DNA from: Ignavibacteria bacterium | GTDB lineage: Bacteria; Bacteroidota; Ignavibacteria; Kapaibacteriales; Kapaibacteriaceae | Direction of reading: 5' to 3' | Assembly: GCA_013204605.1 (NCBI GenBank) | Contig: JABMNI010000063.1 | Coordinates: 1 to 64,000 of the forward strand | DNA: 64,000 bases | Part shown: positions 8,400 through 17,889 of the stretch, piece after piece | How positions within the stretch are numbered: position 1 is the stretch's first letter | Layout of the letters: each line of letters begins with the position of its first letter | Translations under genes and position numbers: made by a program | The notes under the pieces: model-generated | The model's input: only the letters and a program-made list of their open reading frames with translations | The model's database searches: none | Told to the model about the DNA's origin: nothing

Positions 8400-9587
8400 C
8401 TAGCCCCTTACAAAAAGACATCCACTGCTTCCTGTCCACGGAAGCATGTTGTACCTAGCGCCCATCATCTCGCTCCTGCCGGTGCGTGCTAGGCTCATAA
8501 CGGGAAGTGGTGCTGCGTGACCTTCGGGCCATATTAGCATAACTCGAATTTCAACCTTGTTGTTGCCAAACGGCGTGGCAATACACTCGGCGTATTTTAC
8601 TTTTTCTTGCAAGATCCAATTTGACGCATCGGTATTCAGTGCCGTTTCAACGTCTTGAACGGTTGGATTTACGTTCACACCCTTGCCAGCAAACGAGTAT
8701 AGTGGCTTCAAGACAAAGTCGTGTAAATTTTCGGGAATAGATTGTAATGCATCCAGAAAGTGTGTGACCGGCACGGAATCATGCTGCAAAAAAGGCATGA
8801 TATATTTACTAATTCTGAAGTACCAATTAGGGTGTCCGGCCCATTCAACATCGATGTCCTGATTCCATTCAAAGTTCAACCGCGCTCCAACATCGTCGAG
8901 CTCATCAATAATTGCCCGGTTAAAAACGCGCTTCAGTACTCGTGTTTTACCATCCACCGTGGCCACGAGTTTGCCGCGTTGCACCGATAGGTCTCGGATA
9001 TTTATAGTATCGAGATCGATATATTTCTTGAGCGCAATAAAATCAGATTTTGTTTTTTGTTTGTGCGGATCAATTTCAATCAATGCACATTCGGCGGGAT
9101 CGTGGCTCCCAAATATTGCTTCGCTAATAATTCTGAAGTATTGTTCTTCCGACAACTCGCTAAAAAACGCACCAGTGTTTTTCAACTCATACCGCAACTT
9201 CATCTGCGAAGCATAGGCATACTGATACCCCAACAGTGAAGGGAAACCCTGCAACTCAATGAGTCGGGGTACATACTCGCCATTGCGTTCGGTGACCGCA
9301 AAATCTACAACAGAAAAGAGGGGAGTGGTACTTTGGTGCGGGACGTTATAGCGTTCCTCAATGGTACCGTCGGTACGCGCTACAACTTTCGCATCGGCAC
9401 TTTGCACAATAATATCTACTGCTGCCTTTTCAAGTTTCCGTCTGAAATTGTCAGAAACAAAGATTGGCATTTCGCATATCCTGTACTCAATTTCATAGCC
9501 TACCCACTCATTCATTTCGCGTACAAAACCATTGTACGATTTGTCTGTCACCTTGGCTATAAACGCCTCTTGCAAATCTGGTCTCAT
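8400..9587 (-). CDS. ATP-grasp-like protein of unknown function
   Basis: Cytoplasmic protein of 395 residues without signal peptide or membrane segment. The C-terminal half has ATP-grasp-like features: a FVLKPLYSFAGKGV lysine/glycine loop and a later KVEIRVMLIWP strand with acidic and basic residues suited to Mg-ATP. RLIELQGFPSLLGYQ near residue 115 and the overall order recall circularly permuted ATP-grasp enzymes, but I cannot name the acceptor or substrate. Its ATG overlaps the amidohydrolase stop (ATGA at 9584-9587), so the two are translationally coupled and may act in one pathway. It converges on the plus-strand thioredoxin gene. Confidence 0.6.
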   Translation of the reverse strand: MRPDLQEAFIAKVTDKSYNGFVREMNEWVGYEIEYRICEMPIFVSDNFRRKLEKAAVDIIVQSADAKVVARTDGTIEERYNVPHQSTTPLFSVVDFAVTERNGEYVPRLIELQGFPSLLGYQYAYASQMKLRYELKNTGAFFSELSEEQYFRIISEAIFGSHDPAECALIEIDPHKQKTKSDFIALKKYIDLDTINIRDLSVQRGKLVATVDGKTRVLKRVFNRAIIDELDDVGARLNFEWNQDIDVEWAGHPNWYFRISKYIMPFLQHDSVPVTHFLDALQSIPENLHDFVLKPLYSFAGKGVNVNPTVQDVETALNTDASNWILQEKVKYAECIATPFGNNKVEIRVMLIWPEGHAAPLPVMSLARTGRSEMMGARYNMLPWTGSSGCLFVRG

Positions 9588-11074
9588 ACCGAATACTTTC
9601 TCTTACCGGCAACAAAGGTTGCCAGCACATTTATATCAGCAATTCGATCGGCCGGGGTTGCCTCTATTTCCGCATCAAGAATTACAAAGTCTGCATCGTA
9701 TCCAATTTCAATTTTCCCGCGCCTATAATCCATATCGGCAGTGGCATGCGCCCAATCCGTAAATGCATGCAAGGCTTGCTCCACCGTCAACCGTTCCTCA
9801 CCAAACCACGCCTCATCTTTCCCAATTGGAATACGATTCACAAACGCACTAATTCCCTGCAAGGGGCTTGGTGGTTCGATAGGGAAGTCACTCCCGGCGC
9901 CAAGTTTTACGCCCTGTTCTACCAACGACCTCCAGCGGTAGGCCCACGGAAGTCTGTTGGCATCTAGGCGGTGCTCAGCCATTATGGCATCGCTCATACA
10001 ATGACTCGGTTGCACACAGGCAAACACCCGTAGTTCGGCAAACCGCTTCACATCATCGGGATGCACATGCTGCGCATGTTCTATGCGTAACAACACATCT
10101 GCTCCGCCATCCCACTCGCGTATTTCCTGATACGCATCCAGCACCATTCGGTTTGCTGCGCAGCCAATTGCGTGGACGGCAATGGAAGACCAGCCCGACT
10201 CGACCGCATGCTTGATGTTTTGTACCAATTCATTTTTATGAAGAAGTTGAATTCCAATGTTATCGGGGTCGTCAGCGTACGCACTCAACAACCACGCTCC
10301 GCGCGATCCAAGTGCACCATCGGCATAGTACTTTACGCCAACTATTCTATGCAGCTCACCACCAGCCGGTAGCACGCCTACTTTGTCCCACTCGGAATGT
10401 TGGGCTTGTACGAACGACTGGACACGAATTGGTAAAGCCCCCTCCTCAGCCAAACTTCTGAATGCATTCAGCCACTCCGGGTGCACATCCATATCGTGTA
10501 CCTCGGTGATGCCCTTTGTGCTGCATTCGTTTGCGGCAAGAATTATTCTGGCACGAAGCTCAGCCTCGGTAACGGGTGGTATGGCGTTCCAGATATCGTC
10601 CATCTCGGCATCGATTAAAATTCCGTTCACCGATTGCGTTCCTGCAATTTTTTCGGCTGCTGAGTTCACCCACATTGCATGACCATCTACACGGGATGCG
10701 TACACGGGAGTGTCGGGAAAGGCTGCGTTTAAATTTACGTTGGTAGGAAAATTTTTAGTGTGCCACAACTCTTGATTCCAACCCATGGCATAAAGCCAAC
10801 CGTTAGCGGGAATTTCTGCTTGCTGAAGTGTTTGAATGCATTCTTCTTCACTCGTGCAGGTATGCAAACTGACTACCGATAATTTGTTGCCAAGCCCCAC
10901 AATGTGTGCATGGTTGTCAACAAAGCCGGGGTAGATTGAGCAGCCGGGAAATTGAAACGTGCTCGACTCTGTTATAATAATCGATCCGGTGTGGCAGGGA
11001 AGCACCGCGCGAATTCTTCCGCGCTCAACATGGATTTCAGCAAACACTTTAGCTACGCAAACGAATTGTGTCAA
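9584..11074 (-). CDS. Amidohydrolase family protein (YtcJ-like)
   Basis: Metal-dependent hydrolase of about 496 residues with the amidohydrolase TIM barrel. The first metal-binding motif is in [23 protein letters not shown] is the characteristic YtcJ-like segment, HAIGCAAN carries a further histidine and [11 protein letters not shown] carries the catalytic aspartate near the end of the barrel. The substrate is unknown; relatives cleave amides, imides or formyl groups. TTG 11074 is the first plausible start and overlaps the ferredoxin gene by 26 bases. The stop overlaps the ATP-grasp-like start. No signal peptide is seen. Confidence 0.85.
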   Translation of the reverse strand: MTQFVCVAKVFAEIHVERGRIRAVLPCHTGSIIITESSTFQFPGCSIYPGFVDNHAHIVGLGNKLSVVSLHTCTSEEECIQTLQQAEIPANGWLYAMGWNQELWHTKNFPTNVNLNAAFPDTPVYASRVDGHAMWVNSAAEKIAGTQSVNGILIDAEMDDIWNAIPPVTEAELRARIILAANECSTKGITEVHDMDVHPEWLNAFRSLAEEGALPIRVQSFVQAQHSEWDKVGVLPAGGELHRIVGVKYYADGALGSRGAWLLSAYADDPDNIGIQLLHKNELVQNIKHAVESGWSSIAVHAIGCAANRMVLDAYQEIREWDGGADVLLRIEHAQHVHPDDVKRFAELRVFACVQPSHCMSDAIMAEHRLDANRLPWAYRWRSLVEQGVKLGAGSDFPIEPPSPLQGISAFVNRIPIGKDEAWFGEERLTVEQALHAFTDWAHATADMDYRRGKIEIGYDADFVILDAEIEATPADRIADINVLATFVAGKRKYSV

Positions 11075-11396
11075 CCGAATCGAGATAATCTTTTTTCAAT
11101 AACAACTGCTGTTCCGTCTCAACATTTTGCGGGTCGGGTAAACAGCAATCCACCGGGCAAACGGCAGCACACTGCGGCTCATCGTGAAAGCCTTTGCATT
11201 CGGTGCATTTGTCCGGGACAATAAAGTACAGGTCGGGCGACCAAAAATCACCCTTTAAACCACCCGGGGATGTGCTGTCAGAGAACTTACTTCCAGCCAA
11301 CTCCCACTCCACACCAGCCTCATAAATAGCGGTATTCGGACACTCCGGTTCGCATGCTCCGCAATTAATACAATCCGATGTGATATATATAGCCAT
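11049..11396 (-). CDS. 2[4Fe-4S] ferredoxin, Alvin-type
   Basis: Small electron carrier of 115 residues. The first cluster motif near the N-terminus is CxxCxxCxxxCP ([12 protein letters not shown]). The second is the extended form CTEC-x8-CAAVCP, with the insertion seen in ferredoxins like that of Allochromatium vinosum. The acidic, hydrophobic-poor C-terminal tail fits a soluble protein. ATG 11396 starts just before [12 protein letters not shown]; the further upstream in-frame codons cross a palindrome and are unlikely to be coding. The amidohydrolase gene begins inside its 3' end. The redox partner is not evident. Confidence 0.93.
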   Translation of the reverse strand: MAIYITSDCINCGACEPECPNTAIYEAGVEWELAGSKFSDSTSPGGLKGDFWSPDLYFIVPDKCTECKGFHDEPQCAAVCPVDCCLPDPQNVETEQQLLLKKDYLDSVDTIRLRS

Positions 11397-11462
11397 TGGT
11401 TTCCTAATTTGAATCGGTACAAAGTTAACACTCAAAAAAATGAGTACATATATATTTGACAC

Positions 11463-11476
11463 TGCAACATGTTGCA
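11463..11476. promoter_or_regulatory. Palindromic operator-like site between divergent genes
   Basis: The perfect 14-base palindrome TGCAACATGTTGCA sits in the 136-base gap between the ferredoxin (minus) and the TonB receptor (plus). A third half-site TGCAAC follows at 11480-11485, giving GTTGCA-CCT-TGCAAC as an overlapping inverted repeat. The flanking 11440-11460 stretch is very AT-rich. A dimeric transcription factor controlling one or both genes is inferred; the regulator is unknown. Confidence 0.5.
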
Positions 11477-11532
11477 CCTTGCAACGTTATAGGCGTCCAT
11501 TGATTCACACAGTATAACGGTAGCTAGCGCTT

Positions 11533-13800
11533 TTGACTCGACTTATCCTTCTTCTCGCCTTACTCTTTTCAACCTTAGTTGTGCCCACGTTTTCCTCTGA
11601 TTCTTCCCCGATGGACGGAGTTGTGAGTGGTTTTGTGCAGGACAGCATTACCAAAGAAACCCTGGTTGGAGCCACCGTTTCGTTAGTTGGTACTCGTCTG
11701 GGTTCAATTACAAACAAGAGTGGTTTCTTCTCAATTCCAAAGGTTGCAACAGGCAAGTACACGCTACGAGTTTCGTACGTGAGTTACAAAACAAATGAGT
11801 TGCCCATAGTTGTAGAGGAAACCGGTTCACTTTCACTTCGCGTTTTGATGGTGGCATCAAGCGTTATGGGAAACGAAGTGACCGTGCAGGCCGATCGCAT
11901 CGATGAACGCCGACAAATCAACGTCTCGCGCGTTAACATTCCCATGGCCCAGCTCTCGCAAATTCGAATTGGTGGCGAGGCCGACATTTTTCGCGCACTC
12001 CAAATGCTTCCCGGCGTGCTTACATCGTCGCAAATTTCCAGCGGCCTTTACATTCGCGGCGGCTCGCCCGACCAAAACCTGGTCCTACTAGATGGAATGA
12101 CCGTATACAACCCCACCCACTTATTCGGATTCATTTCGGCATTCAATAACGATGCTGTTAAGGATGTCGAGTTATTGAAAGGGGGCTTCCCAGCTGAATA
12201 CGGCGGACGCATGAGTGCGGTGCTGAACGTAACACAAAAAGATGGAAATCAAGATCATGTAGAGGGTCTAGTTGGCGTTGGTCTAATTTCCTCGCGCGCC
12301 TCGGCGCAGGGTCCGATAGGAAATGGCTCGTGGTTTATTGGCGGACGTCGCACCTACCTTGACCTATTGTTAGGACTGCTACCATCAGATCCAGAAAGCC
12401 CCTTCCCATCCTTTAATTTTTACGATGTGAATGCAAAAATCACGCAGAACTTTGGACCATATGACAAGGTATCGATAAGCGGATTTTTAACAAGCGATGC
12501 GTTGGGATTGGAACAGCCTGGTTTGCTTTTTGAAATTGGAATAGGAAACAAAGCCACGTCGGCAAGGTGGAGTCACATTTTTTCTCCTGACCTATTTAGC
12601 GTATTTACTGTTTCGGCGAGCAACTATCGCAACGGATTTAACGGCAACAATTCGGGATTCCGTTTTGAAATTAGCAACAGTATAACGGACTACACTATTA
12701 AGAGTGAGCTGGAGTGGTTTGCTACCAACAAGCTGACAATAAAAGGTGGATACGAAGGGAATCTTTTCAACTTTACGTACGCGCAAACCACGGGCTCGGG
12801 CGATGAGTCTTCGCCGGGGCAGAGTTCTACTTCGTTGTTAAATATTTGGGACAACTTGCACAATTTGTTTGCGCAGGGTAATTATTTGGCAACAGAAGAT
12901 GTATCGGTGCAGTTTGGATTGCGCAGTAATTACTGGTCGAAGAGCAACTTGCTAACGTTCGATCCACGTGCAGCCGTGCGGGTTCAGCTAACAGAAGACA
13001 TAGCGATAAAGGGTGCGTGGGGAATTTTCCATCAGTACCTGCGTTTGGCAGCAGCACCAGACTTTTCATTCTTTGATACATGGTTGCCAACTGATAACAC
13101 CGTACCTGCCGGACGCTCTGACCACTACATATTTGCAATAGAAACAAAGCCTTGGGACGGATTTAATTTTAATGTTGATGTGTATTACAAGAGTCTATTC
13201 AACATCAATGAATTGCGTCAGAACCAAACCCGAGCATCATCAGTTGCAGAAGTCTTCTATGTTGGAAACGGACACGCGTATGGTCTGGAGTTTTTCTTGC
13301 AAAAGAAAATGGGCAAGCTCACGGGATGGATTGGTTATGGATTGGGTTGGGTGAACGCAAGGTTCGACAGTGTGAATAGGGGAGAAGAGTTCAGGCCTAA
13401 ATACGACCGACGTCACGACGTAAAGGTAAACGCGCTATTCACGCTTGATGAACGCTGGGATCTTGGAGCCTCGTTCATATTTCAATCAGGTCAGTCGTAC
13501 ACTGGCGCCACATCGCAACTCATGGGCGGCGCACCCGGGTGGGATGGCGGCCTTGTTATGGTTAATCCATCCCAGCGGTGGGGTCTACGTCTACCCGCTT
13601 CCCACCAGCTAAACCTCAACGTCAATTACAAGACCACCATATTCGATTTACCGCTTCGGATTTTCTTGGACATTTATAACGTGTATTCGCGCAGGGACAT
13701 TTGGTTTAGGTATTACGATACCACAAAGCCACTTCCCGAAGTAACCGATGTAAGGTTACTCCCAATACTTCCAACAATTTCCTTCGAGTTAAAATTTTAA
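11533..13800 (+). CDS. TonB-dependent outer-membrane receptor with carboxypeptidase-like N-terminal domain
   Basis: Outer-membrane beta-barrel of 755 residues for energised uptake of an unknown ligand. A signal peptide (LILLLALLFSTLVVPTFS) is followed by a CarboxypepD_reg-like domain (VSGFVQDSITKETLVGATVSL) at ~30-110. The plug at ~115-250 includes LYIRGGSPDQNLVLLDG and VELLKGGFPAEYGGRMSAVLN. A 22-strand-type barrel then ends in the C-terminal phenylalanine of SFELKF. The start is TTG 11533, directly before the signal peptide. The next gene begins 2 bases after its stop and encodes a lipoprotein, the usual receptor/lipoprotein pair of Bacteroidota. The palindrome at 11463 lies upstream. Confidence 0.92.
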   Translation: MTRLILLLALLFSTLVVPTFSSDSSPMDGVVSGFVQDSITKETLVGATVSLVGTRLGSITNKSGFFSIPKVATGKYTLRVSYVSYKTNELPIVVEETGSLSLRVLMVASSVMGNEVTVQADRIDERRQINVSRVNIPMAQLSQIRIGGEADIFRALQMLPGVLTSSQISSGLYIRGGSPDQNLVLLDGMTVYNPTHLFGFISAFNNDAVKDVELLKGGFPAEYGGRMSAVLNVTQKDGNQDHVEGLVGVGLISSRASAQGPIGNGSWFIGGRRTYLDLLLGLLPSDPESPFPSFNFYDVNAKITQNFGPYDKVSISGFLTSDALGLEQPGLLFEIGIGNKATSARWSHIFSPDLFSVFTVSASNYRNGFNGNNSGFRFEISNSITDYTIKSELEWFATNKLTIKGGYEGNLFNFTYAQTTGSGDESSPGQSSTSLLNIWDNLHNLFAQGNYLATEDVSVQFGLRSNYWSKSNLLTFDPRAAVRVQLTEDIAIKGAWGIFHQYLRLAAAPDFSFFDTWLPTDNTVPAGRSDHYIFAIETKPWDGFNFNVDVYYKSLFNINELRQNQTRASSVAEVFYVGNGHAYGLEFFLQKKMGKLTGWIGYGLGWVNARFDSVNRGEEFRPKYDRRHDVKVNALFTLDERWDLGASFIFQSGQSYTGATSQLMGGAPGWDGGLVMVNPSQRWGLRLPASHQLNLNVNYKTTIFDLPLRIFLDIYNVYSRRDIWFRYYDTTKPLPEVTDVRLLPILPTISFELKF

Positions 13801-13801
13801 T

Positions 13802-14695
13802 ATGAATTTCAATTATGTACAATGGCTGGTAAAGCCCCTTGCAACAATTTCTATTTCGGTGATGTTGTTTACCGCGTGTGCCGATCCTGTTCCGGATGAC
13901 TATACTGAAGAAGTTGTGGTTGAAGGATTTGCAATAAGTGGACGTCCGTTGAACAACATTAAAATTTACCGATCAATCCCACTCTCCGACACGTTCAAAC
14001 TCTCGTCGGCAATTATTACTGACGCACAAATATTTGTGTCGGAAAATGGAACGCCGGTACAAATGGAATTTGTGCCCGACTCACTTGGCGGACGCTATCA
14101 AGCTACCGACACTTCATTCCGAGTAAAACCAAATTCAACCTACACATTAAATGTCAGCGCCCGCGGCAAGGTACTCACGGGAACCGCATACACGCCAAAT
14201 GATTTTTCGTGGTTAAAAAAACCAGCCGACACATTGATGTACCCAGGGTTGAAAAACGAAATTAAAATCTACGACTCACTCAACATATCATGGACTCCCA
14301 CACCCAGTGCCAGCCGATATGTAATTGCAATGGAGTGTTTAGATACCATCCGGTACGGCGTGTACTTACAAACTCCAACCGCCGATAGCAACCGAAGAAT
14401 TCGGGACAAAGAGCAATTTGAAAGCGGTTCATTAATAGCCAGCGAGCGCACAAGATTTGGTTTTGCCCTCGTCTCTAATACACCTACTGTCTGGCTAGCT
14501 TTCAAATGGTTCGGTGCGCACCGTCTGCACATCTATTCCGGCGACAAAAGTTTCTCCGATTGGTTCAGTCTAGTAGGCTTTGGCCGCGCCTCCCAGTACG
14601 ACTACCGTCGGGGCAGCATAAAGGGCGGTCTAGGCGTCTGGGCCGGCGCCACGCCCATCACAGCCGATATATTTCTGAAAAAGGATAAGCCGTAG
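13802..14695 (+). CDS. DUF4249-like outer-membrane lipoprotein
   Basis: Lipoprotein of 297 residues whose N-terminal hydrophobic segment ends in a lipobox-like FTAC before DPVPDDY. The remainder is beta-rich, starting with EEVVVEGFAISGRPLNNIKIYRS, the pattern of DUF4249 proteins that accompany CarboxypepD_reg TonB receptors. A role as the surface lid or accessory subunit of the upstream receptor is inferred from this pairing and from the 1-base spacing (TAA-T-ATG). Its TAG stop is embedded in a TAGGGGCT motif copy. Confidence 0.75.
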   Translation: MNFNYVQWLVKPLATISISVMLFTACADPVPDDYTEEVVVEGFAISGRPLNNIKIYRSIPLSDTFKLSSAIITDAQIFVSENGTPVQMEFVPDSLGGRYQATDTSFRVKPNSTYTLNVSARGKVLTGTAYTPNDFSWLKKPADTLMYPGLKNEIKIYDSLNISWTPTPSASRYVIAMECLDTIRYGVYLQTPTADSNRRIRDKEQFESGSLIASERTRFGFALVSNTPTVWLAFKWFGAHRLHIYSGDKSFSDWFSLVGFGRASQYDYRRGSIKGGLGVWAGATPITADIFLKKDKP

Positions 14696-14813
14696 GGGCT
14701 GTGCTTCTCCATCTTTTTCCGTACGTTGGCATGGTTGTGTGCAACCCAACAACTTCGAACGGCCCAAATTAGGGTTTTTGCACGTTGCAATTCACGAACA
14801 TGGATTTCATCTC

Positions 14814-16313
14814 ATGCAAGTTTTATCCAACATGATACCCGCAAACAAAAGTATAACTACCGATCATAATTTTGGTAGCGTCAGGTATTGCGCCCCATTT
14901 TCAAACCGCATCCGCGCTGCTGTATTTGTGTCTCTCATCACGAGTATTATAGTGCTGTTAGGGGGCTCACCAATCGCAGCACAACCAGTGGACACTACAA
15001 AGCTTGATCCACGTGAGGTGTGGAAACGCCCAGCAATATTTAATGAAATTTCTCGGAGTGGCCCAGAAGATTTTGCCATATCTCCAGATCATCAGTTTTT
15101 GTTTAGCGGAGTATTCAGTCAGGGCCGATACCCTAATTGTAACTGCTACTCCGATCTCATTGTTACCCGGGCAAGTGACGGCGATACAGTAGGTTTCCCT
15201 ACGTTCTTTGAGCTGGCGGATAAATGCGAGAGCTCAGATAATTCGGTCCAAGTGATCAACCAGCTTAACCGCATCATATTAACAAACTGCAAAATGATAA
15301 AGTTTGTTGAGTATCCATCTTTTGAGGTTACTGCCACATTCAGAACGGATAGTGGACTGTATAACGGATACATTCGTCATTCATCCAACGGACAGTATTT
15401 TGCAAAAAAAGGAAAATCTGATTTTGTAATTGCAACTGATGGTGGCGATACTGTGATGACTATTCCAGCAGCGACAATTAACAAAGAGCTTCTAAAGTTG
15501 GACTTTAGTGGCGATGGTTCAAAAATCTCTTTGAGTTATATTACCAATGAAATAGTGAAGAATGAAAGAATGTTGGTCATTGAAGCATGGGACATTCCTT
15601 CAAGATCAAGGCTGATGCGGGATACGACTTATTGGGTAACGGTGGCAGCTAACAAAATTTACACTTATGTTGCTGATGCTGGTAAAATAGCAGATTCTGG
15701 AGACTGGATGATGTATACAAAAGTGTACAGTCCACCTGGTCAGTCAAGCGTTGCAACAATTTACGAATACGATGTTCGAGCGTCGAAAGTTGCAAAATCA
15801 ACAAAGTTTGAAACAGGTGCTCCCGGTCCTTATGGTTATTTGATGGGAGGGAGTGTTGCGTACCATGATGATGGTACTACATATAGATTTACGAATACTC
15901 TATCAAGCACTCAAGTTGACTCACTTCAAGTTAGATTTCCAGGATACTATCCATATGTTATCGATGAGTCTTCTATGCGCTGTTACGGCAGGTTCAATAA
16001 TGGCCAAAATTATCTGTTCTGTTTACAGTTGAGTATGCCAACTAGCACCGTTCCAAATTCTCAAGAAACTTCAGCTATTATAGTTGTTCCGAACCCTGCG
16101 CAAAACAACCTCAGTATCATTGGCCTTGACTCTGCCGAGAGCGCGCACATCGTCATGACCACAATCACGGGCGAATCCGTTTTTCAATCTGACGTGCAGG
16201 TTCGCGAAGGCACTGCAGGAATTTCCCCGACGCTCGCACCCGGCACGTATGCCTTGCGCGCTACCACCAATCTGGGTACTTCGTTCACTACAATGGTAGT
16301 GGTGGTGAAATGA
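14814..16313 (+). CDS. Secreted beta-propeller-like protein with T9SS sorting domain (copy 1)
   Basis: Protein of about 500 residues with an atypically long N-terminal leader (~37 residues) before the hydrophobic signal core ending IAAQP. The middle consists of repeated short beta blades resembling YVTN/WD40-type propellers (SPDHQFLFSG, DFSGDGSKISLSY). The C-terminus, from VVPNPAQNNLS, matches type-A T9SS sorting domains. Function is unknown; surface location is inferred. It is a close paralogue of the next gene. ATG 14814 is chosen over ATG 14832 and GTG 14739 because it aligns best with the paralogue's leader. Confidence 0.75.
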   Translation: MQVLSNMIPANKSITTDHNFGSVRYCAPFSNRIRAAVFVSLITSIIVLLGGSPIAAQPVDTTKLDPREVWKRPAIFNEISRSGPEDFAISPDHQFLFSGVFSQGRYPNCNCYSDLIVTRASDGDTVGFPTFFELADKCESSDNSVQVINQLNRIILTNCKMIKFVEYPSFEVTATFRTDSGLYNGYIRHSSNGQYFAKKGKSDFVIATDGGDTVMTIPAATINKELLKLDFSGDGSKISLSYITNEIVKNERMLVIEAWDIPSRSRLMRDTTYWVTVAANKIYTYVADAGKIADSGDWMMYTKVYSPPGQSSVATIYEYDVRASKVAKSTKFETGAPGPYGYLMGGSVAYHDDGTTYRFTNTLSSTQVDSLQVRFPGYYPYVIDESSMRCYGRFNNGQNYLFCLQLSMPTSTVPNSQETSAIIVVPNPAQNNLSIIGLDSAESAHIVMTTITGESVFQSDVQVREGTAGISPTLAPGTYALRATTNLGTSFTTMVVVVK

Positions 16314-17803
16314 GAAATTCACTTAATACTACCACACCACAACCCTTGTTGATTGAATATACCCCGCGCTGTGCTACAAGTAACATTGATTTGAGACCTG
16401 TAAGCACGGCAATACTTCGGACGCTGAATGTGTTTGTGTTGTTAATGTGCTTAGGGGGCTCACTGGCCGCCGCCGAACCGATGGATACAGTAGCAAAGTG
16501 GGATCAACGCGAGGTTTGGAAAAGTGAACCCATTTTTATAGAGTTGCAAGAAACCGAATCTGAAGACTTTACATTATCGCCAGATCATCAATTTTTGTTT
16601 GTTGGGACGCTGACCCAACGAGGCTTTTCAAGCTGCGGCTGCTACCCAGATATTGTGGTTCGGCGTGCAAGTACGGGCGACACTGTAAGAGTTCTTTCTT
16701 TTTTAGAAAAAGCGGACAAGTGCAGCTCTTATCAGAACAACATTCAAGTTATCGATCCGCTAAACCGCATTATACTTAGCACTTGCAAGGTGATAAAATT
16801 CATTGAATATCCATCCTATAAAGTAACTGCTACGTTTCGCGTGGATAGTGGACTATACGCGGGGTACATCCGCCATGCTTCGCACGGACGGTACTTTGCA
16901 AAGTTGGGGAGTTCAGGGTTTGTTATCGCTACGGATGCTGGGGACACAGTATTTACTATTCCCACTGCCACGACGCGCGATGAGTTTCTGAGATTGAATT
17001 TCAGTAACGACGGCTCAAAAGTATCGTTGAGCTACGTAACATACGATACGTTGAGTAATGGAAAGCGTGAAAGAAAATTGGTTATTGAAGCCTGGGATAT
17101 TCCTACTAAAACAAGGTTAATGAGGGATACTGATTGGTGGGAAACCCTCCAGGATAACAAGATTTATCGGATTACAGCTGACGCTGGAAAGATTTCAGAT
17201 TCCGGGGACTGGATGATGTACTATAAATACTTCACTCCACCAGGGCAGTCCAGCTCAGTCGTTATTTTCGAGTACGATGTGCGTGCCGCTAAGGTCGCAA
17301 GATTTACAGCGTTTAGTACTGGTGGGATAACTCCGTATGGGTACTTGCAGGGTGGCGCAATAGCCTACCACGACTACGGTTCCTCGTTTAAATTCACGAA
17401 TGCAGCAACTGGCGCTCAAGTGGATTCTCTACGCGAATACCTACCGTACTTTATAGATGAAACTACTATGCGCTGCTATGGTCAAACTTACTACAATGGT
17501 AGGTACTTGTTTTGTTTACAGCTTGGCTTACTTAGTTCCGTACCCGATACTCAGGAACCTACAGGTATAGTTGTCGTGCCCAACCCTGCGCAAAATAACT
17601 TTAGCATCCGAGGGTTAGGCGCAGCCGAGAGCGCTCTGATGGTGATGACAACTATTTCTGGCGAAACCGTTTTTGATGTCAACGTACCGGTTCGAGAAGG
17701 CGTTGCCAACATAGCCCTGATGTTACCACCTGGTACATATGCATTGCGAGCTACTACCAATCTGGGTGGTTCGTTTACGACGATGGTAGTGATTGTCAGA
17801 TAA
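16310..17803 (+). CDS. Secreted beta-propeller-like protein with T9SS sorting domain (copy 2)
   Basis: Tandem paralogue of the preceding gene, 497 residues, overlapping it by ATGA. The shared blocks include REVWK, SPDHQFLF, RHASHGRYFAK, RLMRDT, SGDWMMYYK and the sorting domain from VVPNPAQNNFS. Cysteines in CGCYPD and DKCSS are conserved in both copies (CNCYSD, DKCES), which suggests disulfides in the exported fold. The leader again has ~37 polar residues before the hydrophobic core. Both copies carry AGGGGGCT at the LGGS codons of the signal peptide. Function is unknown. Confidence 0.75.
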   Translation: MRNSLNTTTPQPLLIEYTPRCATSNIDLRPVSTAILRTLNVFVLLMCLGGSLAAAEPMDTVAKWDQREVWKSEPIFIELQETESEDFTLSPDHQFLFVGTLTQRGFSSCGCYPDIVVRRASTGDTVRVLSFLEKADKCSSYQNNIQVIDPLNRIILSTCKVIKFIEYPSYKVTATFRVDSGLYAGYIRHASHGRYFAKLGSSGFVIATDAGDTVFTIPTATTRDEFLRLNFSNDGSKVSLSYVTYDTLSNGKRERKLVIEAWDIPTKTRLMRDTDWWETLQDNKIYRITADAGKISDSGDWMMYYKYFTPPGQSSSVVIFEYDVRAAKVARFTAFSTGGITPYGYLQGGAIAYHDYGSSFKFTNAATGAQVDSLREYLPYFIDETTMRCYGQTYYNGRYLFCLQLGLLSSVPDTQEPTGIVVVPNPAQNNFSIRGLGAAESALMVMTTISGETVFDVNVPVREGVANIALMLPPGTYALRATTNLGGSFTTMVVIVR

Positions 17804-17889
17804 ACATTCGTTGTAAAGACTACACTTTGGCGTCGATAGTGCGTTTGGTGATAGCCCCCTAAAAACTATTACCGGAGTGGTGAAGCGAT

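Noticed and set aside
8362-8410. Terminator hairpin between the thioredoxin and ATP-grasp-like genes (GGGG...CTAGCCCC)
   Set aside because: The pairing is broken and short, with no T run. The CCCC belongs to an ARGGGGCT copy.
11456-11491. Sigma70-like promoter from TTGACA at 11456
   Set aside because: No acceptable -10 box occurs 16-18 bases downstream; the nearest TTATAG-like sequence is about 24 bases away.
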